From Erythrobasidium yunnanense (lineage: Eukaryota > Basidiomycota > Cystobasidiomycetes > Erythrobasidiales > Erythrobasidiaceae): a DNA stretch of 64,000 nucleotides. The stretch spans positions 1,878,065-1,942,064 of the forward strand of contig BCJC01000001.1 in the NCBI GenBank assembly GCA_001600175.1, read 5' to 3'. Made by a program: the position numbers and the translations under genes. The notes under the pieces were generated by a model. The model worked only from the letters and a program-made list of their open reading frames with translations, was not told where the DNA came from and did not search any database. This document shows, piece after piece, positions 33,138-47,182 of the stretch (position 1 is its first letter; each line of letters opens with the position of its first letter).

Positions 33138-35919
33138 CTACCAGTAGTTCATAGTTCGATGAGGCACCATCAAGGGCTCTCCAGCTGCCTGTCGCCGCTT
33201 ACGTTCTGCAATCCACTTGTCTATCCATACTTGCATCTTCTGACGAGAGGGTTTCGAGCCGACGTTGACTGTAGGAATGAACTTTGCGCAATCGAAAGAC
33301 ACGGCGAAGCAGGTCTGCAATATCAGTAGGAACTATTAGTAAGAGTACGTACTTTCGGTCGTGACGCGGCGACTTACCAACTCCGCAAAGCTCGAATGCT
33401 CAGAATATGGGACGCCATATGCCTCTACAATCCTTGTCGAGTCTTTCGTAGGTGTCATCCACGAAGGATTATATTTCCTCTGTAGTTCTCTACTGATCAT
33501 CTGAATGACAGAGGGATTCTTGAGCGTGAGAGCCATATTGCCTTCCGGCTTGAACGTCCATCCTGTAGGTCGCAAGCCAACGATATGACTGAAGTGCGGC
33601 TTGTACTTGTCGAGATAGTCGGATAGCTCGTCGACTTTTATTTGCCCAAGCCAGGTAACGTGGATTTGCCCTTCGAGCGGATCTTCAGTCACCATGGACA
33701 TGAGCTCGGGATCATCTTGGCATTCAAAGATCTCCTTCTTGCGTTTGTCGCAGTAGATCTTGGCGTTGATGGCGCGAGCGATGCCTGTACAGCCAATCTT
33801 TTAGCGCTCTGCATTCTTCGCAAGCGACAACACCGAAACATACCTTTGACGATACGCTCTTTCCCGATGGAATATGTTCCGACCATGACGAGCAGTCTCT
33901 CCTTGGGTCCCTCCGCCTTCACAAGTACTTTCTTCTTCTCGTCCTCTTCATCAAGCAGCAAGCTTCCATTCAATTCCACCTCTTCCAGCTCTTCCTTCTT
34001 AGCCTTGTTCAACCATCCTTTCATCATCTCACCCTGTCTTACAAGCTGTGCACCACCTCCTGATCCTTTCTTAAGCGCATCTCTATCGCCCTCCACCCTA
34101 GCTCGTATCAGCTCGGCACATGCTTCTACTACCTGCTCTTGAGCAGGGAAACAGTACTTTGGATTCAAGTAGGTCGTGTCTAGGTAGCAGATGTCAATCT
34201 TCTTGCCCTTGATAGCGGGATGGTGTAGATGGGCGGGAGAAGCGCGGAAATCACCGCAGTGTAGATAGCGGAAGATCTTGCTAGGCTTCTTGTGGAAAGC
34301 GCCTGATGGAGAAGTGTGCGGACCTTCGAAGACGAAGATGCTCGAACCGGGACAGCTGGCATTAAAAGCGTCAGTCCAATGTTTTGTTTCAAGAATCGCA
34401 CAGGAAAGGCTTACTGGTTCGCATCGATAAGTGTCACCTTGCACCCGGCAATCTCGAACATCTCATCGAAAGGAAGAGGGTGGAGCCACTCGTCCTTGAC
34501 GCCCAGCTTGTACCGGATGAGATTGGCTGTTCCGACAGAGCAGTATATCGGGCCGTTCGCCCATGAAGACGATAGATTTGTATAGTGGTCGGAGTGTGCG
34601 TGTCTATGCAAGGCATACTGTCAACGTAATGTATGGTAGTGTAAAGAGAGCAAAACCTACGATAGGAAGTACGCTTCTACACCTGGGATGTTGCCGTACT
34701 TGAACGCATCGACAGCGATAGTCATACCGTCCAGTATCTTGTAGAATGGTGCAGGACGAACAAAGCCTCTCTTTGCCTGCGAACGCGTAGAATAAGCAGT
34801 CTCGCCGAGCAAAATGATCGATATTGAACTGACTTGGGCTTTTTCGGACTCGGCGGCTTCCGCCCATTGCTTATCGATGCTGTTACCTTGCATAATCGCC
34901 GTAAATGCGTTGGGTCGCGTGTCTAATGTCACTAAGGACGTAGAGGCTGACGGAGAAATGCTTCGCCGCAGAGATGATAGAGGTCTGAGGAGGTTCTTGT
35001 TTGCTCCAGATGATGTAGATGTCCTCTTCGGACTCTTTCTATCTTCATTGCGGTCCATGAGCTGCAAAGACAGTCTCAGAAGCCATCTTCTGCGAATTGC
35101 GTTTCTGAGGCGTACCTCCAAGATATCATCGTCTGACCCTGCGCCTCTCTCCTCTTGATAGTCTTCATACATCTGCGAATCGTCCTCCTGCATCATCATA
35201 TCGTCTCCAAACATGCTTTCCTCAAACTCGCTAGCTTCGCGAGATCCAGCCGTCCTTCGCATCACGATCCTCTCTGAATCCTCCCACTCATCATCATTGA
35301 CTAGTATCTCGTCGTCCTCGAATACGATAGGCGAAGGAGGTCGCACTACAAAGCTTTCGTCCTCTTCGAGTTCGCCACCGTCTTCATCGTCGAGATCAAA
35401 CTGGAGCAGAGGTGGTGGAGGTGGAACATCGACCTTCTTAGGAGCAGGTTTCTGGACAGGTGTCTTTTGTTTGGAAGGGCGAGCCTTGAGCTTGACGGCG
35501 CTTGTACTTGCGACCGGAATGCAGGCTATCTCTTGAATATCATCGTCGTCGCCGTCCGAGTCTGTGAGGATAGTGATAGTTTCTAACGTGGCAATGTTCT
35601 TCTTTGGTTTCTTGACTGAAGCTGGCGTTTCCGATGAGCTCTTTACGCGCTTCTTTGACGCTGGCCCCGGCGCCGGGGATGCAACGACAACGGTCGCCGA
35701 TTGTCTCTTCTTGTTGCTACTACTGATACTGAGTGACAGATCCAGAGGTTGGAGCATCCATCCTGCTTTGAGCTGGCTGCCCGGCTTTACGATATCGACA
35801 TCGGCTTTTGCCTTTCCCTTGCCTTTATCCTTCTTTGTTAGGAGTGTACTCTCCTTGACTGGGCTGTTGCTTCTCCTCGCTGTCTCCCGGCTCGTCTTGA
35901 CCTTCAAGGGAGTCTTCAT
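33138..35919 (-). CDS. PSO2: DNA interstrand crosslink repair nuclease
   Basis: 5' exonuclease of the SNM1/Pso2 family (metallo-beta-lactamase with beta-CASP domain) that processes DNA interstrand crosslinks in the nucleus. The start MKTPLKVKTSRET at 35919 opens a long basic/acidic N-terminus. The catalytic part runs PFYKILDGMTIAVDAFKYG, AYFLS|HAHSDHYTNL (metal-binding HxHxDH), IDAN|HCPGSSIFVF, YLHCGDFR, CYLDTTYLNPKYCFP, then the beta-CASP segment with VMVGTYSIGKERIVK and VPYSEHSSFAEL. Exon boundaries I could fix: 34661/34603, 34415/34355, 33844/33784 and 33378/33314. Two further introns of 54 and 57 nt (near 35055-35115 and 34775-34835) keep the frame open and are easily missed. Ends with PHRTMNYW. 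Confidence 0.92.
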
Positions 35920-36552
35920 CGCATCTCTTCAATCAGCTCGACCGAAGGCAAACGCCAAAGAATGGTTTGCAAATTAAGACAAGTCATGAATGACCGCAAG
36001 GAGCTCTCTTGATTTCCAACATTGAAGATACTGGCATTGTACCGTCTATCATAGCTGTCTCCATACTCGCGTCTGACCTCGCCTCGGTCGCGACAAGATC
36101 GCAGTCCAGTAGCCGCCCAAGTACAGCACACAGCAGCGGGAACTACAGTAGTGCAATCTGAGGAAGTAGAAAGGCTACTCTATTCTGATCATACGAAGCC
36201 AGCGATGTCGAGAAAGCGAGACTCCGTAGATTTATGCAGGGCCAATGTCGCTCTCCTCAGCGCGTAAAATCGATGTGCTACGGATTGCGCAAGAGCGTAC
36301 AGTCCACCGCATGCTTCCGGCTATCCTGCTCCGTGATAGATAGCGGTCCATCCAATGAGCTTAGCTCGTCTTCATCCGCCGATGGTCCGCCCGGGAGACA
36401 AGACTTTATCTGATCAGATCACATCTGATCTGATTACCCCGCCCTCGCAAATTTTCTAGGCCATACCTCTTCCGCTCGCTCCCGTTCTCTTCCACCTTCT
36501 TTGCTTCTGCTTTCCATCTTTCCATTCAACTCACGAAACAGACAGAGAAGAC
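35920..36552. promoter_or_regulatory. Divergent promoter region of PSO2 and the siderophore transporter
   Basis: Start codons lie 633 bp apart on opposite strands. The right half is pyrimidine-rich (36480-36530, CTC/TTC runs), typical of a fungal core promoter. A palindrome and one TTATCT (GATA-type AGATAA on the other strand, 36406-36411) lie about 140 bp before the transporter ATG. Confidence 0.5.
36412..36430. promoter_or_regulatory. Perfect 8-bp inverted repeat upstream of the transporter
   Basis: GATCAGAT, spacer CAC, ATCTGATC forms a perfect palindrome and overlaps three copies of a TGATC-type pentamer. It lies directly beside a GATA-type site. In fungi, siderophore genes are repressed by GATA factors (Urbs1, SreA), so a role in iron control is possible but inferred. 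Confidence 0.45.
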
Positions 36553-38696
36553 ATGAAGACTGAAGAATCAGCTGGAGTACGGCGCATAGCTCTCATCTCT
36601 AGCTGCTTCACATCCTGGCATCGCTGGGCGCTCTACTTCAGTCTCTTCCTCGTAAGTCGTCCCGACCTCTCTGGCACCAACGCCCTTAACATCTGTTCGA
36701 CAGGTCGCCTACGCATACGGTCTCGACGGAAGCGTACGCTATACTTTTCAAGGCTACGCGACAGCAGGCTTCGGCCAGCACTCTCTCCTGGCCACCGTCA
36801 ATGTCGTTAGATCTATCGTAGCTGCTGCTGCTCAGCCAGCATACGCCAAGATCTCCGATGTCTTCGGCCGTACTTCCATCCTCTTAATTTGTGCTGTTCT
36901 ATATACTGTCGGTAAGCCGTCATCATTTTGGGTGGTCTATGCGTATAGTCTAAGCTTTCGCGGTCCAGGCACTATCGTCGAAGCTACCAGCACAAGCGTT
37001 GAAGGCTTCTCTGGCGGAGCTATACTGTATCAATGTAGGCAGCATCTAACCATATTCTTGCTATCAGGCTGAACCTGGTTCACAGTCGGTTATACTGGCA
37101 TCTTGCTTTTGGTAGAAGTGCTCATTGCAGACACGACCACGCTTCGAAATCGATTACTGGCTTCATATATCCCGGCTCTTCCGTAAGGACTCCCTCATAG
37201 ACTTGTTTAGACCTATCTGACGAATTTATAATAGGTTCCTGGTCAATGCCTGGGTTTCTGGAAATGTAGTCGCGGCTATTGTTGCGAGCACCACTTGGCA
37301 CTGGGGCATTGGGTACGTGCATCATGAATACAAAGCTCCCATCTACAACTAACGTCAGTACAGCATGTGGGCCATAATCTTCCCAGCATGCTGCATTCCC
37401 CTCTTCGTCGTCTTGTTTAGCGCAGAACTCCGTGCAAAGAGACAAGGGCTCCTAGACGACGTTCCATCACCTTTCCGACTCATCTTCAAGGACTCCAGCG
37501 TCCTCAAAGACTTGTTCTGGCAAACCGATCTCGTCGGTCTTATTCTCCTCGCAGCTACATTAGCGCTCATCCTGCTGCCTTTCACGCTGTAAGCACACCA
37601 ACCACATCTTCATCGCCAAATCTTGCTGATAACATTGCCAGGGCCGGTGGACTGTCGCAACAATGGAGAACTGGCAAAGTCATTGCGACCCTGGTAGTTG
37701 GAGGTTTCGTTGCGCTCCCTTCGTTCCTGGTCTGGGAGATGAAATTCGCTCGAATCCCCATCATACCTTTCAGGCTGCTTAAAGACCGTACAATTCTGGC
37801 TGGTCTAGTCATCGCTATGTTCCTAAATGCATCGTGGTATCTGCAAGGCGATTACCTCTGTAGGCTCAGCTTCGGCGCATTATGAATGATATATACTGAG
37901 ATGTTATTTGTAGATCCCGTTATGATTGTCGCGTTCAACCAGAGCGTACTGTCAGCAACTCGCATTTCCAGCCTATACTCCTTCTGCTCGGTCATCACCG
38001 GAGTGATTCTCGGTCTTCTAGTCCGATACTTCAGACGACTCAAGTACTTCATTGTAGCTGGAACGCTGCTCTTCATGGTATCTTTCGGCATCCTGATCCG
38101 CTATCGAGGAGGAGAAGGCCAGATTTCAGGTCTTATCGGCGGTCAGATCCTGCTCGGTATTGCGGGAGGAATGTTCCCTTACCCTACTCAAGCACTCGTG
38201 CAGGCTGCTACGAGACACGAGCATGTTGCTGTCATTACGGCTCTATACCTCGCAAGCTATAATGTCGGAAGTGCGCTCGGCTTTACTATCAGCGGAGCTA
38301 TCTGGACTCAGACCCTTCCTGGAAAGCTCAGCGAGCAGCTTGGGCCACTCGGATCGACTCTCGCTGCTGATCTGTATGCGGACCCATACACATTTGCAGA
38401 CACGTATCTTGTTGGAACTCCAGAGCGAGCAGCTGCCATTGTAGCGTACCAAGCTACTCAGAGGTTGCTGTGCATCACTGGTATTTGCATGGTGAGCTTG
38501 TGACTCTCCAGCACCTCAACGAGTCCATCTGATATATTTCGCACTCTAGTCGTCCGTACTCGTCTTGGCTGCTTTGTGCCTGCGCAACTACTATCTAGGA
38601 GATGTCCAGAGTCGCGACGATGCTGAAATTGACGGCAGCGAACTCTCTGATGACGAAGAACGAGCTTCGAACAAAGGGGATCACGATAGGAAGTAG
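36553..38696 (+). CDS. Siderophore iron transporter, MFS (ARN/SIT family)
   Basis: Fourteen-helix MFS carrier that imports ferric siderophores. The start [14 protein letters not shown] is followed by [19 protein letters not shown], the family's helix 1 pattern (YGLDG-x-x-x-x-Y-Q), then [20 protein letters not shown] and [19 protein letters not shown]. Further on are [54 protein letters not shown] and a final exon with a charged tail [19 protein letters not shown]. About eight short introns are needed. The long plus-strand exon 37911-38503 contains the last helices up to [16 protein letters not shown]. It may act in iron uptake under limitation. Which siderophore is carried is not visible. Confidence 0.88.
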
Positions 38697-38949
38697 GGAG
38701 GATTTGCCTCGGAGTGCAGAGATAAGTGTGTCACTGAAGCAAAGAAAATCTTGATAGAGAGAAAGATAGCGCGCCGAGAGATAAAGGCTGCCCCTATCTT
38801 GGTTTGTACTCCGCCTGATCATCACCACGGAGTCTAGAATCGCAGGAGAAAGGGAGACACTCGAGTTTGGCCTCTGCTTGTTCTTCGCTTTGCTTCTTGC
38901 CTTTACACCTACATACATACTCAAACTTACTTCACTGGATCAATTCATC

Positions 38950-41296
<2,347 letters not shown>

Positions 41297-42083
41297 ACAG
41301 GCTCTTTCGGACGAGAAGTATTACATGTAACATAAAATGGTCTTTTCAGTCGCGACCAGAGGCATGGATGCAGCAGTTACAGTGCTTGAAGAGCATCTGG
41401 GCGGCTTAGGCTGTTCTCAAGACAAGCGTCAGACGAGCTGATCGTCCTCCTGCTGATGTTCATCGCAGACTTCCGGCTACAAGTCGACGTAGCTGGCCTC
41501 TGGATGCAAAGCGATGGTGTTCTCGCTGCTCTTGAGAGCGATGCTGCGGTGCGGTGACGACCTCGCCCCCCAGCCCTGCAGGAGTCTCAAGCTCGCACCA
41601 TACTCGGCAACCGCCTGTCCTCAGATCTTCCAAATGTCTACTTCGGGCTATTTCACAGAACTAGCGTTTCGCTGGAACCCTCCACTTCCACAAGAGTGGA
41701 GATCGAAATACCGTTTTTGCGTTTGACCCGCCAACTCTTCCAACAGATCCTCCGGTCCCAAATATAAAAGCCTCGGAATGTGTGCTACTCTCTTCTTCTT
41801 TCTTTCTCATGAGCTCTACTGATTAGCTCCCTTCTGACCCTTACCTATCTACGACTAACACCCATCGCTACATTTTAATGTTCCCATTGGACCTTCACAG
41901 CATTCTCGCTCGATATTCAGGATGGCTGCAAGGCCAGTCACTGGTACTGAAAAGTTTTCTCAAAGTCATGCAGCTTCACAAAGTCTGCACTTCCCTTACA
42001 AACAGACAAGATGTTGGATGATCAGCGACAAGTGCGCTGCTCTATAAGTCGGGCGTGATCTCTCCAGGCCTTCAAGGAGAAAG
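41297..42083. other. Intergenic region after PUT2
   Basis: About 790 bp. A CT-rich stretch near 41785-41815 looks like a fungal promoter or leader. One short plus-strand frame (41514-41726) has no features. I see no gene. Confidence 0.4.
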
Positions 42084-43711
42084 ATGGACCTGGTAGCTGC
42101 CAAGCAGAAGCTATCAGTGTTCCAGACTCTTATCCATCGTCAATACTACGATGATGCGTTTCCTGACGGTGACAGTGCTTTCCGTCCACCCAATGCAACT
42201 CCTCTGGGTGCAATCTATGTTCCGGAGTTCGAACGCATGGATCTAACTGCTGCATCGCCTCCGCGTCGACCGAAAGGTCAACGGTTCACACCTCCTCACA
42301 GAGATGAAGCATATGTGCAACCACGGGTTGCAACGTCGCCTATTTACCGCGGTAACTACTCTCTCTGTGAACGTCAACCGAAGGGATCCACTTCAGAAGT
42401 CAAGGAAGGAGCTTGAAAAATCGTAAGAGAGAGCTTCAAAGAAGAGGAAGACTCCAGTTGTTCTTGCTCTACCGAAGGAAGTTTGTGAGACCGCAGGCAA
42501 TGATTACTTGGAGGAACACATGGACAAGTGCATAATCATAGAGCCCGATACAACCGCAATCTGGTCCAATCCAGCCCAATCTCTCAATGCTCAGATACTC
42601 GCTACCGAATCTCACCTCCAAGAACTCAAAGCTCGAAAAGAAAGGGAGGACAGCCTCAGAGAGGAGGCATTGAGAGATGAGAAGGTCAGACATGAACTAG
42701 AGCTGCAACTGAGATCGATGGAACAGCGAGCTTCGGAACAGCTATTGGCGAGTGGGACTTGTGAATATGTACCCTGTCCACAAACACGACGACGCTGGCA
42801 TCGGATATGACGAGCAAGATAACATCATCGAAATACCAGGAAGTCCTCAAGCGTATCCCACTGTTCCTCTGGAGACGTCTCTCGAGTCGCCCTCAAGTCG
42901 AAGAAGCGAAGATGCAGAAGCCGTTGAGGACGTCTCAGAGGTCACGAGAGACGATTACAGTGGAGACGCAGAGAGCTACTATGAAGATACGCAAGCATAC
43001 TCTCAAGCCTCGTTCCTCAAGGAAGACACACAGCCATTCACCTTTCCTCCGTACCTCGTTGAAGAGACCATCCAACTCACCAAGAGCAAAGCCTATCACT
43101 TCTCGATAAGAGTACACGATGAAGCTCGCATTCGTTACAGTCAGCATCTCGGTTTAAGTGTAGTTGCAGCACGTTCGACATCTATCTGGAAGCACAAGCC
43201 ACTACGGTCGCATCTTTCGTGTACGTCGACGAAGCCCGCAGACGGGTGGCATCCAGTGCAAGCAAATTGAACAGCAACCTACGCAACGTTCTTGATACTA
43301 GGTACAGTCTTATATGCTGTCCTAATCAAAGCTGACTGGGTTCATCTATAAGTCACTTTCTCGTGTTCTCAAGATTTCAATCGCAAGGTTCCGTTCATCG
43401 AGATCGGACTCCCGCGTCTTGTACCGGCCAAGGAACACGAGTCTGCTTGTACACTTCGAGCAGACAAGGCGGAGGTCGAAAGGCGCCTCGGAGGGATACG
43501 CTTCAAGCTCCGTCCCGAATCTCAACCTACTGCGACTTCTCTCTTCGTCTATCCTCACGCTAAACCTTCTTATAAGCGCTGGGAACCACACAGTCGCAAG
43601 ACTCCTTCGGGATTGCCAGAGGAGCTGCCCGACTACGCAAGATCTACCGAAGCAGACGAATCCAACCAGCCATGGGAAATTTTGGCAGAAATCCGCCTCA
43701 GAAAATGGTAG
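42084..43711 (+). pseudogene. Broken gene of unknown function with coiled-coil and acidic segments
   Basis: Good-looking coding pieces follow one another on the plus strand but change frame. Piece 1 (42084 on) starts MDLVAAKQKLSVFQTLIHRQ. Piece 2 (42397-42760) has RSRKELEKS, an in-frame TAA, then SKKRKTPVVLALPKEV and a coiled coil ESHLQELKARKEREDSLREE. Piece 3 (42752-43150) is acidic (DVSEVTRDDYSGDAESYYED). Piece 4 (43159-43302) has FDIYLEAQATTVASFVYVDE. Piece 5 (43388-43711) has ADKAEVERRLGGIRFKLRPE and ends EIRLRKW. Canonical introns that I tried do not join these frames; most are off by one base. Either the gene is decaying or the assembly has indels. I do not recognise the family. An active gene with unusual splicing is the alternative. 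Confidence 0.5.
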
Positions 43712-44071
43712 GATGCCAGAGTCAGGCTTTCAGCGATCAACTATCACGGCTCTGAGATGATGGCAGCTGCGCCCTTGGTTTAAATGCTTTTGTGAGTCAC
43801 TATTCATCCATCTGTCGAGAATAGACAATGCGCCAATACGGATACTCAGATTCGAAGACGTGAGAAAGGAAGATTCATGAAGTTACCCTGCCGAAAGCGA
43901 GTGCCGCTGCGATGAAGTTATTTTTAGTGATTTATGATCAGTAGATCTGATGATAGTCAGCGCAAATGCTCGATGTCCATAGCACTGATTTACAGACTGT
44001 TGTTCGATGTTGCCCACGTATGTATGATCCGCAAATTAGGAGATTAGGGATACAATCGCGTAAGAAGGTCT
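43712..44071. other. Intergenic region between converging transcripts
   Basis: 3' flanks of the plus-strand broken gene and the minus-strand YbjQ-like gene. Nothing else is visible. Confidence 0.4.
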
Positions 44072-46432
44072 TCATACTGAGCTCCATTGAAAGTCGACAC
44101 CATCGTCTGCAGGCTTGCCGGCTTCAGGAGCATCTTCGATTTCACTTGCACTTTCTGCGCCTGACCAGTCTGCAGCATCGAAGACAGTCTGCCCCTTCAG
44201 AGCGCGTAAGAGCGCTTCCTGAACCGAGCTTGCATCCATCTTTCGTCTCTGCGCGAGCTCTATCAGCGATTATCGAGACCCAATCACACAAGACGTACCC
44301 TTGAGTCCCTGCCGACATGATAGCTTGGCTGCCGCTCCTTCCGAGATCCTTTGCCCTTCCTGTCATTGCCGTCCCAATCACCGTAAAAGTGGGCTAAATC
44401 GTCTTTGCGATCGTCTTCATCTTCGCTCGAGTCGGCCCCATCAAAGCGTACTTTCGGTCCCAGTATGTTCTTGAGTATATCTCGATACTTGTCGTCTGGA
44501 TTGTCTCTGTCGCGCTCTGAACGACGGCCTTTGCCCTTCTTTGGGTTGTGATGTTCCGCCAGCCTGGCCAGGCGACGTCGAAGCTCGTCCTCGTCTAGGT
44601 CTTCCGGCTGTCAACAAATAGAGTAGGTAAGCACCGGCGAAGAATAGCAATGGCAAATCGACATACCCTGCGAGACTTGCGCCTGTCGTACTCGACCTCG
44701 CGTTGTTCGTCTAGCAGCGCTCGCAAGTGGTCGCTGCTGCGATTTGCTCTTTCCCGCTGCACCAGAGTATATATCAGACCTAGTCTCCATGCTGGAAGCG
44801 CAGTAAGAACTCACACGGTCCTGCTCTGCCATCTGTCGCATCCTACGCCTTTCGCGCTCAGGCAGTATCGGCCTCAAAGCGACAGCTCGCCCTCTTGCCA
44901 TAACGATCACAGCATCCCTCTCGTTGATGCCTCCTTCTTCGATACGGCTGCCATACTCGAATTGGACAATGCCGTTTGCGCCTCGCTTCCGTGCCATAGC
45001 CAGCAGCTTTTCGTAGACTTCTTGCCGGATAATCTGTGCTAGCTTTCCAGCATGCTGTAGCTCTTCGTTGTTCTCTTCGTCGTCAATGAGATGTCTACAA
45101 AACAGCAAGCAAGGGCCGTCAACCGAAGCCAACCAAGCTGCCATTCGCGAAAGTGATGCCGACTTACATGCGCTCGTACGACCTTGGTAGTGAGCTTCTG
45201 ATGTTTCCACAATAGCCCACAATCTGGAAGCCAGGCACTACAGGTTGTACATGTTAGAAGCTACACAGGCGAGAGGTGGAAAACGAGCTTGCCCTTTTCG
45301 GTCGTGACTACCATGACCTCTCCCTTTTTGAGCTGCTGTATAGGCATGGGCTGCGCACTACCGTTATGTCTGCTGGGACTGCGACCATCATCGTCATTTT
45401 CGCTGTCGCTGGCGTTCCCTCTGTGATTCAGGTATTCGCGCTTTGCAATCTCGATCTGCTTCCGATGGTTCATAAAGTTGACCTGTAGACGCTTGTACAT
45501 CTGTTCTCGCTGATATAGGTAGAGCTGGTGCGTTTCTTCAGACATCATCTGGCGTTCTAGGTCGTATTCTTGCTGACGTTGGGCGAGAGCTAGATCACAT
45601 AGGTCGATGAGTCTCATAGATTGTGCTGAAGCCCGGGATCCGCTTACCTTGCTGTCGAGCCATCTGCAGCTGCTCCTCCCTGAACAATGTTGAAAAGTCA
45701 GCTTACACACAAGCTGGTGGAAAACTAACGATCTTCACCTCTCTTCTTCCTTGAGCTTGAGATGCTGCACTTCCATGCTCAAAGCCTCGAGCCTGCTCGT
45801 CCAGAACGAGTCGTGTCAGACAATTCGATGAATAGGTCGAGGTCAACGCCCACCGTCTCTCAGCATCATTCAATGCTCTTGCTGGTACCTACAAAGATGG
45901 CATCAGTCTAAGCTGCGACCATTGCAGATGAGTAGGCGAACCATCGGAGTGATAGGCGGAAGTGTCGGCAGTAGAACGCTCTTTCGCACGGCAGGACTGA
46001 AGATGGTCTTCGTAACTTCATCTGCAGCTGGAGATGAAGTCGTATCTGCCGGTGCCGGCGTAGCTGATCTGGGAGAAGCAGGTCTGGACATTGGCTCGTG
46101 TCGTTGGATGGCATGAGAGGAGAGTGGACCGACTTGGTTCCAGATCGTAGATGTCTTGCGGTCTGGACAAGCGTCTTCACGTCTGGTCACAGGAGGAGCA
46201 GCAGTGCAGAGAACGAAAAGAGGGAGCGGCGTTAAACAGGACGACATCGCGCGTCAGACGGGAAGACCGAAAAAAGTACACGAGTGTCTACGAAGAAGTA
46301 GGTGGTCAGCTGATGAGCAGACTTTGACATAGACTGTAGGGTACTCACTACTCCAGGATGTTCAGGTAACTGAACGAGCAGGGTATTAGATGAACTGGCT
46401 ACAGAAACGAAGAACGAAGACTGCAGATGCAT
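44072..46432 (-). CDS. Coiled-coil protein with a YbjQ/DUF74-like module
   Basis: Multi-exon gene. The middle exon is a long charged coiled coil (QRQQEYDLERQMMSEETHQL, REQMYKRLQVNFMNHRKQIE), then GEVMVVTTEKGKLVFHLSP. A 43-nt intron (GTGTAG...TTCCAG) joins this to IVGYCGNIRSSLPRSYERM. The next exon has LAQIIRQEVYEKLLAMARKR, GANGIVQFEYGSRI and DAVIVMARGRAVALRP. The series TT...I-x-x-YxG...A-x-x-x-GAN-x-[IV]...V-x-x-x-GxAV matches the YbjQ (UPF0145) fold known from bacteria and metazoan C2CD5. The C-terminal part is very basic/acidic (NPKKGKGRRSERDRDNPDDK). A last exon ends VDFQWSSV at 44072. The 5' end (start guessed at 46432, MHLQSSFFVSVASSS) is unsure. Function unknown. Confidence 0.55.
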
Positions 46433-46457
46433 AGGTGACTGAGAAGATGTATAAATG

Positions 46458-47182
46458 CTACCGCAGCTCCTGCCTGACCCCTCCTAGCTGCTTGAGCACT
46501 TCGCTTTCGCGCGCTTGTACCATCGGCTCGAGGTCGTACCGCTTGAGGATGTTGGGTCCGTACGGATGTTCGTTTTCAGGAAAGACCAGTAGTCTCTCTA
46601 TCCGCCTATCGCGCAGCGTGTTCTTCGGCAGCATGCGCGAAACCGCCTTTTTGATGATCTGGCGAGGTCACAAGCATCAGCTCAAAGCTCAATACGACTA
46701 ATAGACTGTATCTCACCATATCTGGCTTATTCTCCATCATTCTTGCATACGGCACAACCTTTAGGCCTCCCGGATACTGGGAATGGCTTTTATAGACTTT
46801 TTGCTCTGCTTTGTTGCCAGTCAAGACGATTTGGCGGGCATTTGTCACGACGACATAGTCACCACAGTCGGCTGCAGAATCACGAAGTTATCAGCGAACA
46901 GCTTTCTAACTTCCCTTCAAAACGGCAACCTTACTGGCTGGGTCGTAGATTGGCTTGTGCTTTCCCATCAAAATCAAGGCTATCCGAGCAGAGAGCTTTC
47001 CCAGGATCTGTCCTGAAGCATCGAAGTGGTGCCATACCCTGGCATATGCGAGCGCTGTCTGGTGAAACAGAAGAAATCCGCCCATCAGCTCGCGATTCCC
47101 TCCAAAGCTGCTGGCTTCGTTCGCAACGATGTGCGAACGCCTTAACAGCTAATTTACTCACATTCCCTACTACTTGCGACAT
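46458..47182 (-). CDS. MRPL23: Mitochondrial large-subunit ribosomal protein uL13m
   Basis: Component of the mitochondrial ribosome large subunit, homologue of bacterial L13 and yeast Mrpl23. A tiny first exon (MSQVVGN at 47182) is joined by a GTGAGT...CACCAG intron to [20 protein letters not shown] and [20 protein letters not shown]. The next junction (GTAAGG...CTGCAG) gives [22 protein letters not shown], followed by [20 protein letters not shown] and [20 protein letters not shown]. All are L13 landmarks, including the MLPKN-x-L box. It ends GGVRQELR. The stop lies only 25 bp before the proposed start of the YbjQ-like gene on the same strand, so transcripts may overlap or that start may be wrong. 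Confidence 0.92.

Noticed and set aside
42807-43109. Basic Ser/Arg-rich frame inside the broken gene region
   Set aside because: It is the neighbouring frame of the acidic segment; the acidic frame has the better protein character.
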